In this document: piece by piece, positions 21,309-33,655 of the stretch
Position numbering within the stretch: position 1 is the stretch's first letter
How the letters are laid out: every line of letters starts with the position of its first letter
Source of the DNA: Lytechinus variegatus
Lineage: Eukaryota; Echinodermata; Echinoidea; Temnopleuroida; Toxopneustidae
Length of the DNA stretch: 64,000 nucleotides
Direction: 5' to 3'
Assembly (NCBI RefSeq): GCF_018143015.1
Contig: NC_054741.1
Coordinates: 51,413,048 to 51,477,047 of the forward strand
Notes under the pieces: generated by a model
What the model was told of the DNA's origin: nothing
Databases searched by the model: none
The model's input: the letters and a program-made list of their open reading frames with translations, nothing else
Made by a program: the position numbers and the translations under genes

Positions 21309-21846
21309 TATAAACCCCTCAAAAAAGTTTTGCAACTCAGTTTTGGGGGATGATATCTTTTTAGTTAATGAAGTATAAAAGATGAAACTGGTATCATTGG
21401 AAAGCTGAATTATCTCTCTTTACAATGACATGCCATTTGCTGTGATTATGTAATCATGGAATATGCAATCACCCTGAACATAGAGAAAAGTCAGAAGTGA
21501 AATGTTGCAAAATGCATTGATTTCTAACAAGAGTCTCATTTTTATAGAATTTCTACCATGCAGGTGACAGTGAATGCACTCGGCCCATCTTCGATACAAT
21601 TGGAAATTCGCTATTGGAAACGACGCATTTTGCAACATTTCATTTTTTACATTGCTGCATATTTATCATGTCTGTGTATTTCATAACACTAGCATTACAA
21701 ATGACACATGATCGTAAAGGAGAATAATCGTAAAGGAGAATAATCATTCTTTCCAATGATACCACTTTTACATATGATGATGGCACACTAAGAAATTTAT
21801 TAGCACTCAAACTTGAGTTGCAGAACTTTTTTTGAGGGGTTTATAT
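21309..21846. mobile_element. TATAAACCCCTC inverted-repeat element
   Basis: The termini are TATAAACCCCTCAAAAAAG with TTTTGCAACTCAG, and the complement on the right (CTGCAACTCAAG with TTTTTGAGGGGTTTATA). The interior is partly palindromic, with GGTATCATTGGAAAG facing CTTTCCAATGATACC. A 16-bp unit GTAAAGGAGAATAATC is tandemly doubled at about 21715-21746. Confidence 0.75.
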
Positions 21847-21849
21847 GCT

Positions 21850-24800
21850 ATCAACTTGATTTTCCAAATAGAGGGAATATGATATGGAAAGATCTTAGAT
21901 GAAGACAAGGCACCTCGGCCTCCCCGGTAGGGGATGATATGGAACAATGAATACATGTTTTTCTTTGGATGAACAAACTCTATTTTTTTCCGATAAAAAG
22001 CCTTAAACTTAATTTGTAACATTTGATGACCCATTAGAAGAATGTCATTGTTGAAATGTGGTTAGTTTGCCGCTGTATTAAGAAGTCTGTGATAATGTTA
22101 AAGACACACACTAAGGAGAGATTATCGTGTTTTATATCCTTTTAGTGCAAATTTGGACATTGGAGAGCGATGCACATCCCTGAGTTTTGCTAATACTGCT
22201 GCATAGAAGAGAGTAAATGTATAGTCTCTTCCATATCAAGAATTAAACTCTGATATTATTTTTTTTATTTAAGCATAAGATGATTTCAACGCATTTCATT
22301 ACACACGTGTGTACAGAGTGTAACAGAGAAAAGAAGATTATTTGTGATTATTTGATAGTTATAATGCCTGTCGTTTGAATATGTGGAGCCAAGTTTTTAT
22401 GCAGTTTTTTTTTTTCTTTTTAAACGAAGTGACAAAAAGAAAAAATTCTTCAGTGATCCAGATAATTTGACAGCAATGTGTGAAATATATTTCCATGACT
22501 ACCCCATCCCTAAAAAGAAACCAAATGTGGCCCATGTTGATATGATCCCTTGCTCGTATGAAAACCACCATGAAAACAGTGAAACTTCTGCCTCCTGGTT
22601 CGCTCGTTCAACGAAAGGTAATATTTCATATAAGAGTTGCTGTCACACTGAATCTTTATGAAATGTAGCTCGCATCAGCTTTTCACTATTGTTTATTGCC
22701 ACAGAAAAAACTTGGTTTTGCAAAATTGAATTTTGTTTGTGTTTATTTTTCAAAGATTAAGCATAATTTTTTTAGATTTTACTTTGCGAGAAAGTGAAGT
22801 ATGGACAAACAGCAAGGTGGCGTCTTTTTTTTTTTGGGGGGGGGGCGGGTTATGGGCAGGGACGAATCTAGGATGGTGGTGGGCAGGGGCTTTGGCCCCA
22901 CTTTTTTTCCCAGAACGCATGTATAAACATGTAAAAGAAAATACCATTTTGATTGTGATTTTTTTTGCATGGAAAGCCCCCTCCCATTTTCGAAAATGTT
23001 CTGCGGCGCCTGTGGGAGTGGGCACCCCCCAAAAAAATTGATAAGCTGCCCCCCCCCAAAAAAAAAAATCAGATAAATAATCCAACCCCATCTGCCCCTG
23101 GTCATTGGATCTGGTGACCTCCTCCCATGTCAAAACTACGCGCTATGAACTATATATAGTATGACAAATAGTCTCCATAAGGTTTTTTTTTCATGTAATG
23201 TGAGTGTGTGGGTGTGGGTTCTAGTGTGGGTGTGGTTGAATATGTAGAATAATTTGTTTTATTGTATTCGCCTAGCTGTGTATGTATGAAATTATGTCTG
23301 CACTACAAAAGATCACCTCGCCTATGCCAGGTATGTTGGGCGTTAGAAAAGAACAATTTTTTCCCTATCATGAAAAGATGAATAATAAGCCCGACTTCCA
23401 TGACTACCCATACAGCCAGGCAGGGGGGGTACCCCTGATTCAATTGGCCATATCTCTAATTTAAATATGAATTAGACTCTAATATTTTGTATACACATTG
23501 TACATGTGTCCAGGTACCAGAAAACATAAAAAAACCAAAATCCAAAATTTCACCTATAATACCCATTTTCCCAGGATGGCTCACATATGTTAGCAAGATC
23601 TGTATCTCGCTAATAATGAAAATCTAATCGCATATTGACTTGAACAATGGATGTTTAAGCCCCATGCGAACAGATACTTTACTTATCTCAGTTGACAGTA
23701 ACTGCGCTATTGAATTTGAATTTTATAGAATGACCTGAAAAATATATGTTAGTGAAAGAAAATTGTTGGGAGCCAACAGTGAAGGGATTAGAAACTTTTC
23801 AAAATTTAAAGAATGAAAAAGCTGTTTTGAAGCACTTTGCAGCTTTAGCAGGATGCATATGACAATTTTTTTCGGGGGGGGGGGCTCACTCCCCCATGAG
23901 CCTTCCCCCTTGGTGCTGCCACAGGTCCGAGGCGGAGCACCCGGAACCTCAAGATATTTTCAAATATTGTAGATGGCCACTTTTTTCTATCAAATCGAGG
24001 GTACATACACAACACATATTAACTTCAACGCAGTAGCGGATAATTAAGAGAAATATTTTTAGGCAGCACAACACAGCAAATGTGAAAAAATTTGTAACAG
24101 TCGCCAGCGAGCCAGAAAAATTTGGCCTATCAAAATGATTTTTAAATATAAATTCTAATTATTGTGATAGTTTTGAAAATTTAGCCAAGGTAAACATTAA
24201 CAGGATTTTTACGGTAAAAATTAGCCAGCATTAAACTTTACTTAGGGTAGAATATAATATAGGGGGATATAACTAACCCCTGGCTAACTCTTGGACGAGG
24301 ATTTTTTTTGTCCCGATTGTGACCATTATTGCATAAAATTAAGCAAGCTTATAATAGACTCCATCCACCTTTCTTCCCAATCTTTATATTTTTCAATCCT
24401 AAGCAAGCCCGGTGGTGTTCTTGTTCCTTTTCTTCTTATTCTGATTTTCCAATGTAGGCTTTGATTCTACTTTCATTTCCCATTTCTTTTTCCCTCTTTC
24501 TCAAATTTTCCCGCCATTCTAATCTTGCCTGTGCCATTGAGACATCTTTTGATTTCATATCCCTCTCTTGCTAATGATGCTAATGTAGTATTTCAGGATA
24601 TTTTGTACTTCCTCACATGTTCTTCTTTCCTTCCTTTTTTCCATTTTCCCTAGGATTTGTTCTTTCTTTTTATTTTTCCCCCTTCCTCTTTCCTCCTTTC
24701 TCTTTCTTTCTTTTTCCCATCTTTTTTATTTTCCTGGTGAAATCCACCAGGGGGCAGCTTGCCCCCCCCCCGCCCGCCTGTTATGCCACTGTTGTTAGTA
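21850..24800. other. Repeat-rich intergenic sequence
   Basis: This contains decayed interspersed repeats with G/C homopolymers (22836, 23874, 24760) and a CT-rich tract at 24600-24740. One open + strand segment at about 22428-22618 ends at a donor-like AAAG|GTAATA and gives a polar 60-residue peptide (HDYPIPKKKPNVAHVD). I do not recognise it. Confidence 0.4.
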
Positions 24801-24818
24801 AATGATTTTCATTCTCTA

Positions 24819-25376
24819 GGAGCCTCCTGGCTAGACACAGCTGCAAAGGCAAGGTTCAGCTTAGCGACTACGCGACTCTGTCTATGCCACTTGTTCACTG
24901 CTACCACCCTGCCTGTGGGGAATCTAGAAGTAGACTATGGTATGCCAATGTTGTACAGAGCACACACTTTAAAAAATCATTAAAATATCACTTTTGTGAC
25001 CAAAATTACTAATTTCCATACAGTTGCAATTTATTTTTCATTAGTAAGTTGGGAATAATTTTTTCATTCACCACAGCGCTCAAAAACTTGAATTTTGGGC
25101 ATATATTTGTGTACGCCCTCTATTGGTGGAAAGTAATATGGCAAGAAAATTTTCATTTTTTGATCTCTATTTTTAATTAAGAAAAAAATGATTTAAAGAA
25201 TCAAATTTAAATAAGAGCCAAGTTGTATGAATAATAGATGTAATGGAAACTGTCAGTGTAAAAAAATCAAGCATTTGCCCCAAAGAAAAAGAGAAAATAA
25301 GCCAAACATTGCCACCCTTATTTTGCCACACATGGAGATATAAGTGAGAACAAGGTTATGTTATAACCTTGTTCAT
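24819..25376. repeat. Composite repeat module, copy 1
   Basis: 24819-24945 (CCTCCTGGCTAG, then CCTGCCTGTGGGGAATCT) reappears in complement at about 44950-45030. 24985-25376 (GTACGCCCTCTATTGGTGG to GAACAAGGTTATGTTATAAC) reappears in complement at 39780-40186. It ends with a 27-bp near-palindrome, GAACAAGGTTAT...ATAACCTTGTTC, at 25348-25374. Confidence 0.7.
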
Positions 25377-25650
25377 TGAATGAGTGGTCTATGCCTAGTC
25401 TTGAGGACGCAATGATGATGATTTTTTTAAATATGTCATATTTCTTCATCATTGACGTCTTGACACTCTCTCCATAGTGCCTTCAGCGAAGGACCAAAAC
25501 AAAGATGGATTCCCCCCAAAAATCCATCTTTTTAAACCGAACTCACTAGAATTTTGTTAATTTTATTAATTCTTACACCTTCCTACGCCTAATGCGTAGG
25601 AAGGTTTTAAATATTACTTTAAAAAATGTAAAAAAAATGAAGATTTCTTA

Positions 25651-25746
25651 CCTAACTGATGCCGCGTAGACCCCTCGTTCCACATGTAAACAACGGAAAA
25701 ACAATAGCGTCGACCCTTGAACCGCTTATGTATGACGTACTTCCGG
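25651..25746 (-). promoter_or_regulatory. Promoter-like core, left arm, facing left
   Basis: On the minus strand, CCGGAAGT (25739-25746, an ETS/GABP-type site) abuts TACGTCA (a CRE/ATF-type site). About 80 bases downstream is a strong donor CAGTTAG|GTAAGAAAT at 25651. It points towards GOT2, about 7.5 kb away. The sequence in between has no ATG in the phase GOT2 needs, so a link to GOT2 is only a hypothesis. Confidence 0.35.
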
Positions 25747-26110
25747 AAAGCAATGCCGTCTTAACGAACAATTTAGAGATAAAAAATCTTATTTAACAAA
25801 TATTAGAATTTATTTCGTGATCATAAATAAGTTATATATATTGATATGAATTATTTATGATCACGAAATAAATTCTAATATTTGTTAAATAAGATTTTTT
25901 ATCTCTAAATTGTTCGTTAAGACGGCATTGCTTTCCGGAAGTACGTCATACATAAGCGGTTCAAGGGTCGACGCTATTGTTTTTCCGTTGTTTACATGTA
26001 TAATAATTAATATCAATATATATAAATTATTTATGATCACGAAATAAATTCTAATATTTGTTAAATAAGATTTTTTATCTCTAAATTGTTCGTTGAGACG
26101 GCATTGCTTT

Positions 26111-26210
26111 CCGGAAGTACGTCATACATAAGCGGTTCAAGGGTCGACGCTATTGTATTTCCGTTGTTTACATGTGGAACGAGGGGTCTACGCGGCATCA
26201 GTTAGGTAAG
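26111..26210 (+). promoter_or_regulatory. Promoter-like core, right arm, facing right
   Basis: This is a mirror image of the left core, with CCGGAAGT at 26111-26118 overlapping TACGTCA at 26118-26124 and donor CAGTTAG|GTAAGAAAT at 26206. A third CCGGAAGT/ACGTCA core, in the partial copy, is at 25935. Confidence 0.35.
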
Positions 26211-26469
26211 AAATCTTCATTTTTTTACATTTTTAAATAGTAATATTTAAAACCTTCCTACGCATTAGGCGTAGGAAGGTGTAAGAATTAATAAAATTAA
26301 ATGAATGCTATTCACTTCGGTTTAAAAGGATGGATTTTTTTTGGGAATCCATCTTTGTTTTGGTCGTTCGCTGAAGGCACTATGGAGAGAGTGTCAAGAC
26401 GTCAATGATGAAGAAATAGATGACATATCTAAAAAAATCATCATCATTGCGTCCTCAAGACTAAGACTA

Positions 26470-28531
26470 GTCTATGCCATGCTAGCTGGCTCACCCGTAG
26501 ACAGCTGGCAGCCGTCTGTTTCGAGGAGTTTTTTAACATTTTCTTTAAATTTCTCCTCGTACACAGACGGCTCGCTATCGTGCAGCCAGGCACCATTAAT
26601 AAATAATAGGGACTTGCAATGCAAAATCCCTCAGTCGGGGCTCTTCAATTTTTGTCTTTAATGAATAAAAATTTTGAAAATAAACGCTACCAAAATGCAA
26701 ATTCATATTCCCTCTTGGCATTAATTAAAAAACAGAGACAAATAAAGTTTTATAAAAAGGAACAAAAACAGTGCAAATTCACTTCCCCGTTTTATCCGAT
26801 CTTAATAAACATATGGCCATCGAGTCCCCTGTACATATCGCGCTAGAACTTCGGTCTCTGTATTTGGTGAGTGAAGCCAACGGAGTTCAGTTGAACAACC
26901 AACATAACAGAGACCAAAACTTTTGGTCTAGCCCACCCGTAACCCTCAGTGAGAGCTCCCGCCCGTTCCCCGTCCATCGGCAGGCCGGTGAGCGGCGGCG
27001 GTTGCCCAGCTCAATCAAGTCATAATTTCTAAACGAAGACATGACGAAGCTGTCGACATTTTTTCAACACATTGTCCATTAAATCCTATCATTTATACTA
27101 AAAGTCTTACCTCGACTTTGCAGCTGCTGTGGATCCGAAAAATCTGACATTTTTGGAAACGCATGATTGCAGAAAAGAGGATTTAACCGCTGTCTTGAAT
27201 GCCATTTTTGACGTCTGCAGCTCAAGATATGCACGCCGAAGTCACGTAGTTGTCTAGTCTTAAAATGGACATTGATATTGTTACCTTTCCAAATAATCAA
27301 TATTTTCTCCCATAAATAATGATAACTTGCATTGAAATTTCATTAATGATATGATTTTACGCCATTTTAACATCAAAATGCTGATTGTTTCTTGCTTATT
27401 TGACTTTTTCTTCCAGTATTAAATACATCAATCCACTGACTAAATTTAAGTCAGCCTTGATGCTGACTACGGAAAATGTTCACGTTCATCACGCGTGCCA
27501 GCTGACCTGGGAGGCCTGCCGATGTCAGCGGGGGGAGGGGGATAGATGGGAAAAACAGGGCCGTGGGAAGGGGAGGGGGTTAGCAGGCGCGTCTAATATA
27601 CAACTGGCGGGGGGGGGGGGGAGAAAAAAATGAAAAGAATCAATAATAAAACTAAAGAAAAAGAGGAGAAAAACCCGCGGGGAGAAAAGGAATTAAACAA
27701 AATAAGAGGATGAAAACAAAAGTAATTTAACTATAGGACTAGATTAGGCATATAGAGGAGGGGGAAAATTGGGGGAACAAATTGAGTCATAATACATAAT
27801 ATCGCTCGCATTTCTCGTTAGCATCGCCTTGAGTGAGATTATCTTTGCTGTGCAAGAAGATGGGGGCTTAAAAATTTCAAGTCACTTTCCACTGAAAATT
27901 TGTATTCACCTTCGAGTTTTTATAAAATCAGCGCGCGTGATAGATACGCATATTTTTTTGTTCATGATTAGTGCTGAATATAAAAGAAGTCTACTGCTCG
28001 GGTTGTTAAGACTTGATAAGTTTGTTTAACATTAACAACTTTGCCAATTCTCCTCAAGTTATTTTAGTCGCTTTTTTCTCCTTTTTTTTTCCACACCCTT
28101 TCCTTTTCTTTATCTCTTCCTTTAATTCACTTTCTTCTTATTTTCGTCTTCCCTCTCCTTTTGTTTCGGGTCCCTTTGTTTCTCTCTTTGTCAATTTGCT
28201 GAAAGAGACTCTACAGGTCCGTAGATTCGCCTATATTTTCCATTGTTTTTCCTTTCTAAAATATAGGCCTAAGCCAAGGGATATTTATGTACCTTTATTT
28301 CCAATTATTTTTATTTTCTTTTGAAAGTAACTGATATTTTTATACCCCTCTTCATTGCTAGTAATTTTTATTTTGTCCTTTCCCTTTTCATTTCTCTTCC
28401 CCTTTATACTTTCTTCTCTCTAAAAAAAAACCCATTTCATTCTGTTCTTTAATTCATCTCCCCTGAGGTATCATCCGGGAGTATTTATACTATTATTTTT
28501 CTCTCCCCCTCTCTCTCCTTCGGCTTGAACC
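26470..28531. other. Intergenic with small inverted repeats
   Basis: Small hairpins lie near 26510-26570 (CAGCCGTCTGT against ACAGACGGCT) and 26850-26930. A + strand open segment after the acceptor-like GACTTTGCAG at about 27122 reads ...LTFLETHDCRKEDLTAVLNA and stops near 27258. It is unrecognised. A G13 run at 27608 and a CT-rich patch at 28070-28160 are also present. Confidence 0.4.
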
Positions 28532-28535
28532 TTAA

Positions 28536-28991
28536 AGGTCAATTCCACCCTAGGAAAACGATGACTTGAATAAATAGAGAAAAAATCAAACTAGCATAGT
28601 GCTGAAAATTTCATCAAAATCGGATGTAAAATAAGAAAGTTATGACATTTTAAAATTTCTTTTTTTTCAGTGACATGCACAATTGGGTGACTCAGTCGAT
28701 GATGTCCACCACTCACTATTTTTCTATTGCTTTAATTATACAATATTTCATTTTTCATATAATAAAATACAAAAGAAATACCGGTAGTGAGTGGATGACG
28801 TCATAGTCTCCTCATTTGCATACCAGCCAGGATGTGCATATATGGGTGACTGTTTTGTGAAATTAAGCGAAACCTTAAAATGTCACATAACTTTCTTATT
28901 TTACATGTGATTTTGATGAATTTTTAAGTGTTATGCTTGTGGATTTTTTCTTTTTATGCAAATTAATTTTTTGTTGGGGTGGACTTGTCCT
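28536..28991. mobile_element. TTAA-flanked AGGTCAAGTCCACC family, copy A
   Basis: TTAA lies at 28532-28535 and 28992-28995. The termini are AGGTCAATTCCACCC and its complement GGGGTGGACTTGTCCT. The interior repeats CATCAAAATCGGATGTAAAA on both strands. It has no ORF of note. Confidence 0.85.
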
Positions 28992-28995
28992 TTAA

Positions 28996-29806
28996 ATCAT
29001 GAAGCTATACGGAATGACTCCATGATCTGACAAGGCTGACATGAACTCATAATAGAGCGAGACCAAGGCACAAGTTTTCATCGGGTTTTACATGCAACTA
29101 ACTGCCTTGTTAACCGATTTATGAAAGAATTACAATTACATTTTACGCAAATAATTCACAATTATGATCTGGTGAATATTCACTGTACACAAAGGAATCG
29201 ATGGTTTATAAAACAAATTATTCACATGAGCATGATCTAGGACATATTCATGATATATGCGAGATTATGCTCACTGCATTTGATATCATAACTCAACATT
29301 CTGATATGAATATCAAATTTAATAAGCATTATAGGATATATCTTTCAACATATTTATTTAAATATATCAAGTATAAGTCTTTAAAGATATTCTGAAGAGT
29401 CTTTGAAGATATTTTGGTACTCGGATACCGATTATGGTAATTCAAGTTACAATATCTTTGAAACAGTAATCTCTGATTAAATTTCTTTTTTTTTGCAGGA
29501 GTTTCTGCATTTTATTCAGAAATCAATGATAGGTTAACATGTTCACATAATTGAATGAATACAAATTAAATGTGACAATTTAAAAGATACAATGTAAATA
29601 ATACAAACAAGACTGGTAATTAAATCATACCTAAGCATGTGATATAGTTCGGTAAAATACAGGGGCCAGCTATTATAAGCACAGAGGTGCTTGAAGCAAT
29701 AGCAGCCAGGAGAGGGGGCTACATGAAAACCATCATAAATTATATTTGATAAATTGATCGTCACAAAATATAAGATTTATATATATATATATATATACAT
29801 ATATAC

Positions 29807-29887
<81 letters not shown>

Positions 29888-31707
29888 TATATAAAAAAAA
29901 TTGGTAAAAAGAAGTGCAAGTGTGTGCATGTGGGTGAGTGCAGGTGAATTAAATTAGGAATACTTAGAAATAATCATAATATGATTATATCTAAAAAAAT
30001 AAGAATTTCACTCATATGATCTTCATTTCACCATATCTGTCAAAACATTTTTTCAGATTACAAATTTACACGTGTTGAATAATTGTATGGGGAAGGGGGG
30101 GGGGGTGCTGTGAAACAAGTACAGTGGAAATAACTTATCTCGGTATGTTACTAAGCCTAGGACTTTCTACATGTAAATGATTTAAAAACTAAAATCATAT
30201 AATTTCATGTTATAATTATTTATGCGTTTATATTATGTGTGTATATTTTAAAGTACAGGTATTCCTTCATGCATGGCATAACTGCCACGGCCCCCGAAAT
30301 ATTGAAAGCTTAAATTTTTTACTGAAAGTTTTCACAAAATTCACCAAAAGTATATGCATGAAATTTTTCAATTTCAATGCAGAAGCTCCCTATGACAAGC
30401 TGGGTCGCTTCATTCCCTCGCTTTCGAGTTTATTCGAAAAAAGTTATGTGTAAGCATGTTCTGAATGATTATGTATTACTTACGTGCTGGTCTCGGGCTG
30501 ATTGGACTCGGACCATAGGCGGCGGAAGCGGGGGGATGGGGGGGGACAGATCCCCCAAATTTTAGGTGGGGAGATGGCCCCCCTAAATTTTTAGTTGATA
30601 ACCCTTTTTTTTCTTGTCCCCCCCTGAAAATTAGGTTGATGACCTTTTTTTTTGTTTTTTTTTTTGCTTGTCAATTTTTTTTTACATATGATCATCACAA
30701 AATTTCAGGTAGACCCCTCCTATTTTTGTTGGCTTCCGCTGCCAATGACTCGGACACATCACTGTCAAAATGAAGGTGCATTATTTTTTGTCAAGAGATG
30801 TTTGAAAAAAAGGGGATTTCACTACAGAATGAAGGTAATTTTGGTAACATTTCTGCGATTAAGAATACCTCCCAGATTTCCAGGGGTGCTGCCTAGCTAT
30901 GGTAAATAATACAATCACCCCTGGGGAAAATCTTGGGGTGCTTCAACACGTACCCCCAGCACCCTCACTTTCCAGGGCCATGGGTCGACATTGTCAGCTC
31001 GTGTTTCATGCTCGCATCATATTGCAGAGATATCTTTCCCACGAGCCCATGTAAACAGTCCTATAAAAAGGTTTCTTTTTAGGTGAGCAGCCTTAATTGT
31101 AGGCCTAGGTCTATACAATAAAAATGCTTCTCGCTCTTATATACCGATTACTTAAACAATTAGATCTTGAAAAAAAAGAGTAGGCTTGAGCTTGGTGCTC
31201 GCAGCAGTGGTGTAAGGCTACTATAATTTCCTCCATTTTATCCCTTTTTTGTGCGTTCACAAACATTTTTGAAAATAAGGTTCAAAATCACAATATAGTC
31301 AACTTAAATGGAGCTGATATAGGTACTAGAGACAAGAGAGACGGTTCCTTTTCATTTTAATTTATGAAACACCGAAAGCTTCGCGCTTCACGCGGGAGGG
31401 GAAAAATTACCCCTCGATCCCTGCACCCACCCCCTAGGGAGCGCGCTTCGCGCGCTCTGTTAGTGTTGGCACGCTTTGCGTGCATTTACCGCCCCCTCCA
31501 AAATGAAATCCTGGCTACGCGGTTGAAGGGAGGGAGAAAGAAAGGGAAAGGGAAAGGGAAAAGGAGGAAAGGAAGAAAAGGGAAAAAGCGAAAAGAATCA
31601 TGGAAAACGGAAGGGATCTAAGCAGGAAAAGGAACGAAAGAAGAACATGTGAGAAAGAACAAATCATTCCGAAAAAGGCCTACTGATAAAATAGCATGCC
31701 ATGGTTA
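28996..31707. other. Intergenic low-complexity region
   Basis: A (TA)n microsatellite occupies about 29779-29885. Degenerate dispersed repeats with G-runs lie at 30100 and 30520-30740. At 31360-31520, short GC hairpins (GCGCGCTTCGCGCGC, CACGCTTTGCGTGC) are followed by a purine-rich tract. No gene was seen. Confidence 0.5.
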
Positions 31708-31711
31708 TTAA

Positions 31712-32311
31712 AGGTCAAGTCCACCTCAGAAAAATGTTGATTTGAATCAATAGAGAAAAATCAGACAAGCAAAATGCTGAAGATTTCATCAAAATCCGAT
31801 GTAAAATAAGAAAGTTATGACATTTCAAAGTTTCGCTTATTTTTAACAAAATAGTTATATGAACGAGCCAGTTACATCCAAATGAGAGAGTTGATGATGT
31901 CACTCACTCACTATTTCTTTAATTTGTTTTTTATTGTTTGAATTATACAATATTTCAATTTTTACAAATTTGACGATTTGGACCTCCTTGCCTGAAGCAC
32001 AGTGTTAAAATAATGGAATTTCACGTGTTCAGGGAGGAATGAAACTTCATTTCACATGACAATGACGAGAAAATCAAAATATTTCATATTTCAAACAATA
32101 AAAAACAAAAGAAATAGTGAGTGAATGACATCATCGACTCTCTCATTTGGATGAAGCTGGCTTGTTCATATTTGTGAAATGAAGCGAAATTTTGAAATGT
32201 CATAACTTTCTTATTTTACATCCCATTTTGATGAAATTTTCAGTGTTATGCTTGTTGATTTTTTCTCTTTTTATTCAAATCAAGTTTTTGTTGGGCCCGT
32301 GGACTTGTCCT
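31712..32311. mobile_element. TTAA-flanked AGGTCAAGTCCACC family, copy B
   Basis: TTAA lies at 31708-31711 and 32312-32315. The termini AGGTCAAGTCCACC and GTGGACTTGTCCT frame about 600 bp, with AAGAAAGTTATGACATTTC in the left half and its complement in the right half. It is longer than copy A by a central segment. Confidence 0.85.
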
Positions 32312-32730
32312 TTAAGAAAGGGAATAGCAAACAAAAGCGGGAAATTAAGTTATAATGGAATCCCCTCCACGTACACTAAAAGACACTGTCACCTTTAAAA
32401 AAAGGTCAAATTGGTCAACTTGCGTATATCGGACAAAATAGAAATTTGCGTGAAAGCAAAGTGACCCTTCAAGTGAGCGAGCAAAAATATTGACATTGTT
32501 AAAAATCAAATTTTGGGATTTCGTGATAGATTATGACATTTAGAAAATGATATCATATTCCACCCTTCTCTCTTATTTTCTTTTCTCTTTTTTTTGGTTC
32601 ATGGTCGTGAATTTTGTTGTAATGGGGGGGGGAAAGCCCCCACCCACGACCCCCCCCCCCCGCCATCTGTAAGCCACTTTTCATACACGACGTACACACA
32701 CTGCATGCAATAGACCAAGTGACGTCACTG

Positions 32731-33655
32731 ATCTTCCGAACACATTAATAAGAAATTCACATCACCGATAGAGTCTAAAACATATGCTAATGAAATAATT
32801 ACTAAGAAATGGTCTCATGTCCTCAGAATCTATACAGATGCTTCTAGGTTACAAGATGGAAGAACGGGTTCGGCCTTTTACATACCGAAGTTACAAGTAA
32901 GAAAAAAGTTTAGATTATGTAAAGTAAACATTATGAGAGCTGAATTGTCAGCGATTATTATGGCCTTAGAATGGATAGAGGAATATCTTCCAATAGCAGT
33001 AGTAATTTTATCTGACTCAAGTTCTGCTTTAGAAGCCATAAAAAATTTTCAGGAAAGTAGTATGATAGTCGAAATATATGAAAAATTAATGATAATAAAC
33101 AGATTTGGAATAGAAGTGAATTTCGAATGGGTACCAGCACACTGTGGCCTAGCAGGCAATGAGGAAGCAGACGCTTTAGCAAAACAAGCGGCTTCAAAAA
33201 ATAACATTGATGTTTACATTAACAAAAACAAACAAGAATACTTGAGTGAAAGGTCAGATTTTTATAAAAATGAATGGCAGAGTTCATGGGAAAACACGGA
33301 GAAAGGAAGGCACCTTTTTAACATACAACCAGAGGTGAAATATAGTTGTATTATAAAAGGTTTTTGCAGGAAAGATGAACGAATATTGCATCAATTCCGT
33401 CTTGGTAAATGCAGATTAAATTATTATAATTATATAATGAAAAAACACGATACAGGACTTTGTAATAATTGTCAAACTCATGAAACCATAGAGCATTTCA
33501 TGTTATTATGTCCTTTATATGCCAGACAAAGGGATCGACTTTATCGCAAATTGAAAGTTACGAACCCGAACCTAACGACGTTATTCGCCAAAGAAGAAAA
33601 TTTCCCGGCCATTTTAGCCTTTATAAAAGGCAGCGGAAAATACAACCAACTCTAG
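32731..33655 (+). pseudogene. 5'-truncated LINE ORF2 C-terminus with RNase H domain
   Basis: The frame is open from 32731 (before the first ATG at 32933) to TAG. RNase H motifs appear in order: YTDAS (first Asp), RAELSAI (Glu), ILSDSSSAL (Asp), then PAHCGLAGNEEADALAKQ (His, Asp). About 90 residues later CNNCQTHETIEHFMLLC forms the C-terminal zinc knuckle. This layout is typical of I-superfamily and related non-LTR retrotransposons that keep RNase H. The reverse transcriptase and endonuclease are absent, so it is a truncated insertion. The surviving part has no internal stop, which suggests a fairly recent insertion. Confidence 0.85.

Larger units (their letters stand above)
25396..26464. repeat. 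~1.07-kb palindrome with promoter-like core
   Basis: The left arm (25396 to ~25835) and right arm (~26025-26464) are near-identical inverted copies. An extra 151-bp partial copy at 25849-25999 is a direct repeat of the inner right arm with a 176-bp offset. Each arm contains a nested 11-bp inverted repeat (CCTTCCTACGC/GCGTAGGAAGG). The arms' outward strands carry CCGGAAGTACGTCA and then a donor-like CAGTTAG|GTAAGAAAT. Confidence 0.85.

Noticed and set aside
22733..23133. Overlapping ORFs up to 127 codons
   Set aside because: They run through G/C homopolymers of a dispersed repeat on both strands; composition is Gly/Pro/Lys biased.
31364..31621. 85-codon basic ORF
   Set aside because: It spans GC hairpins and a GGGAAA repeat; no domain and no splice support.
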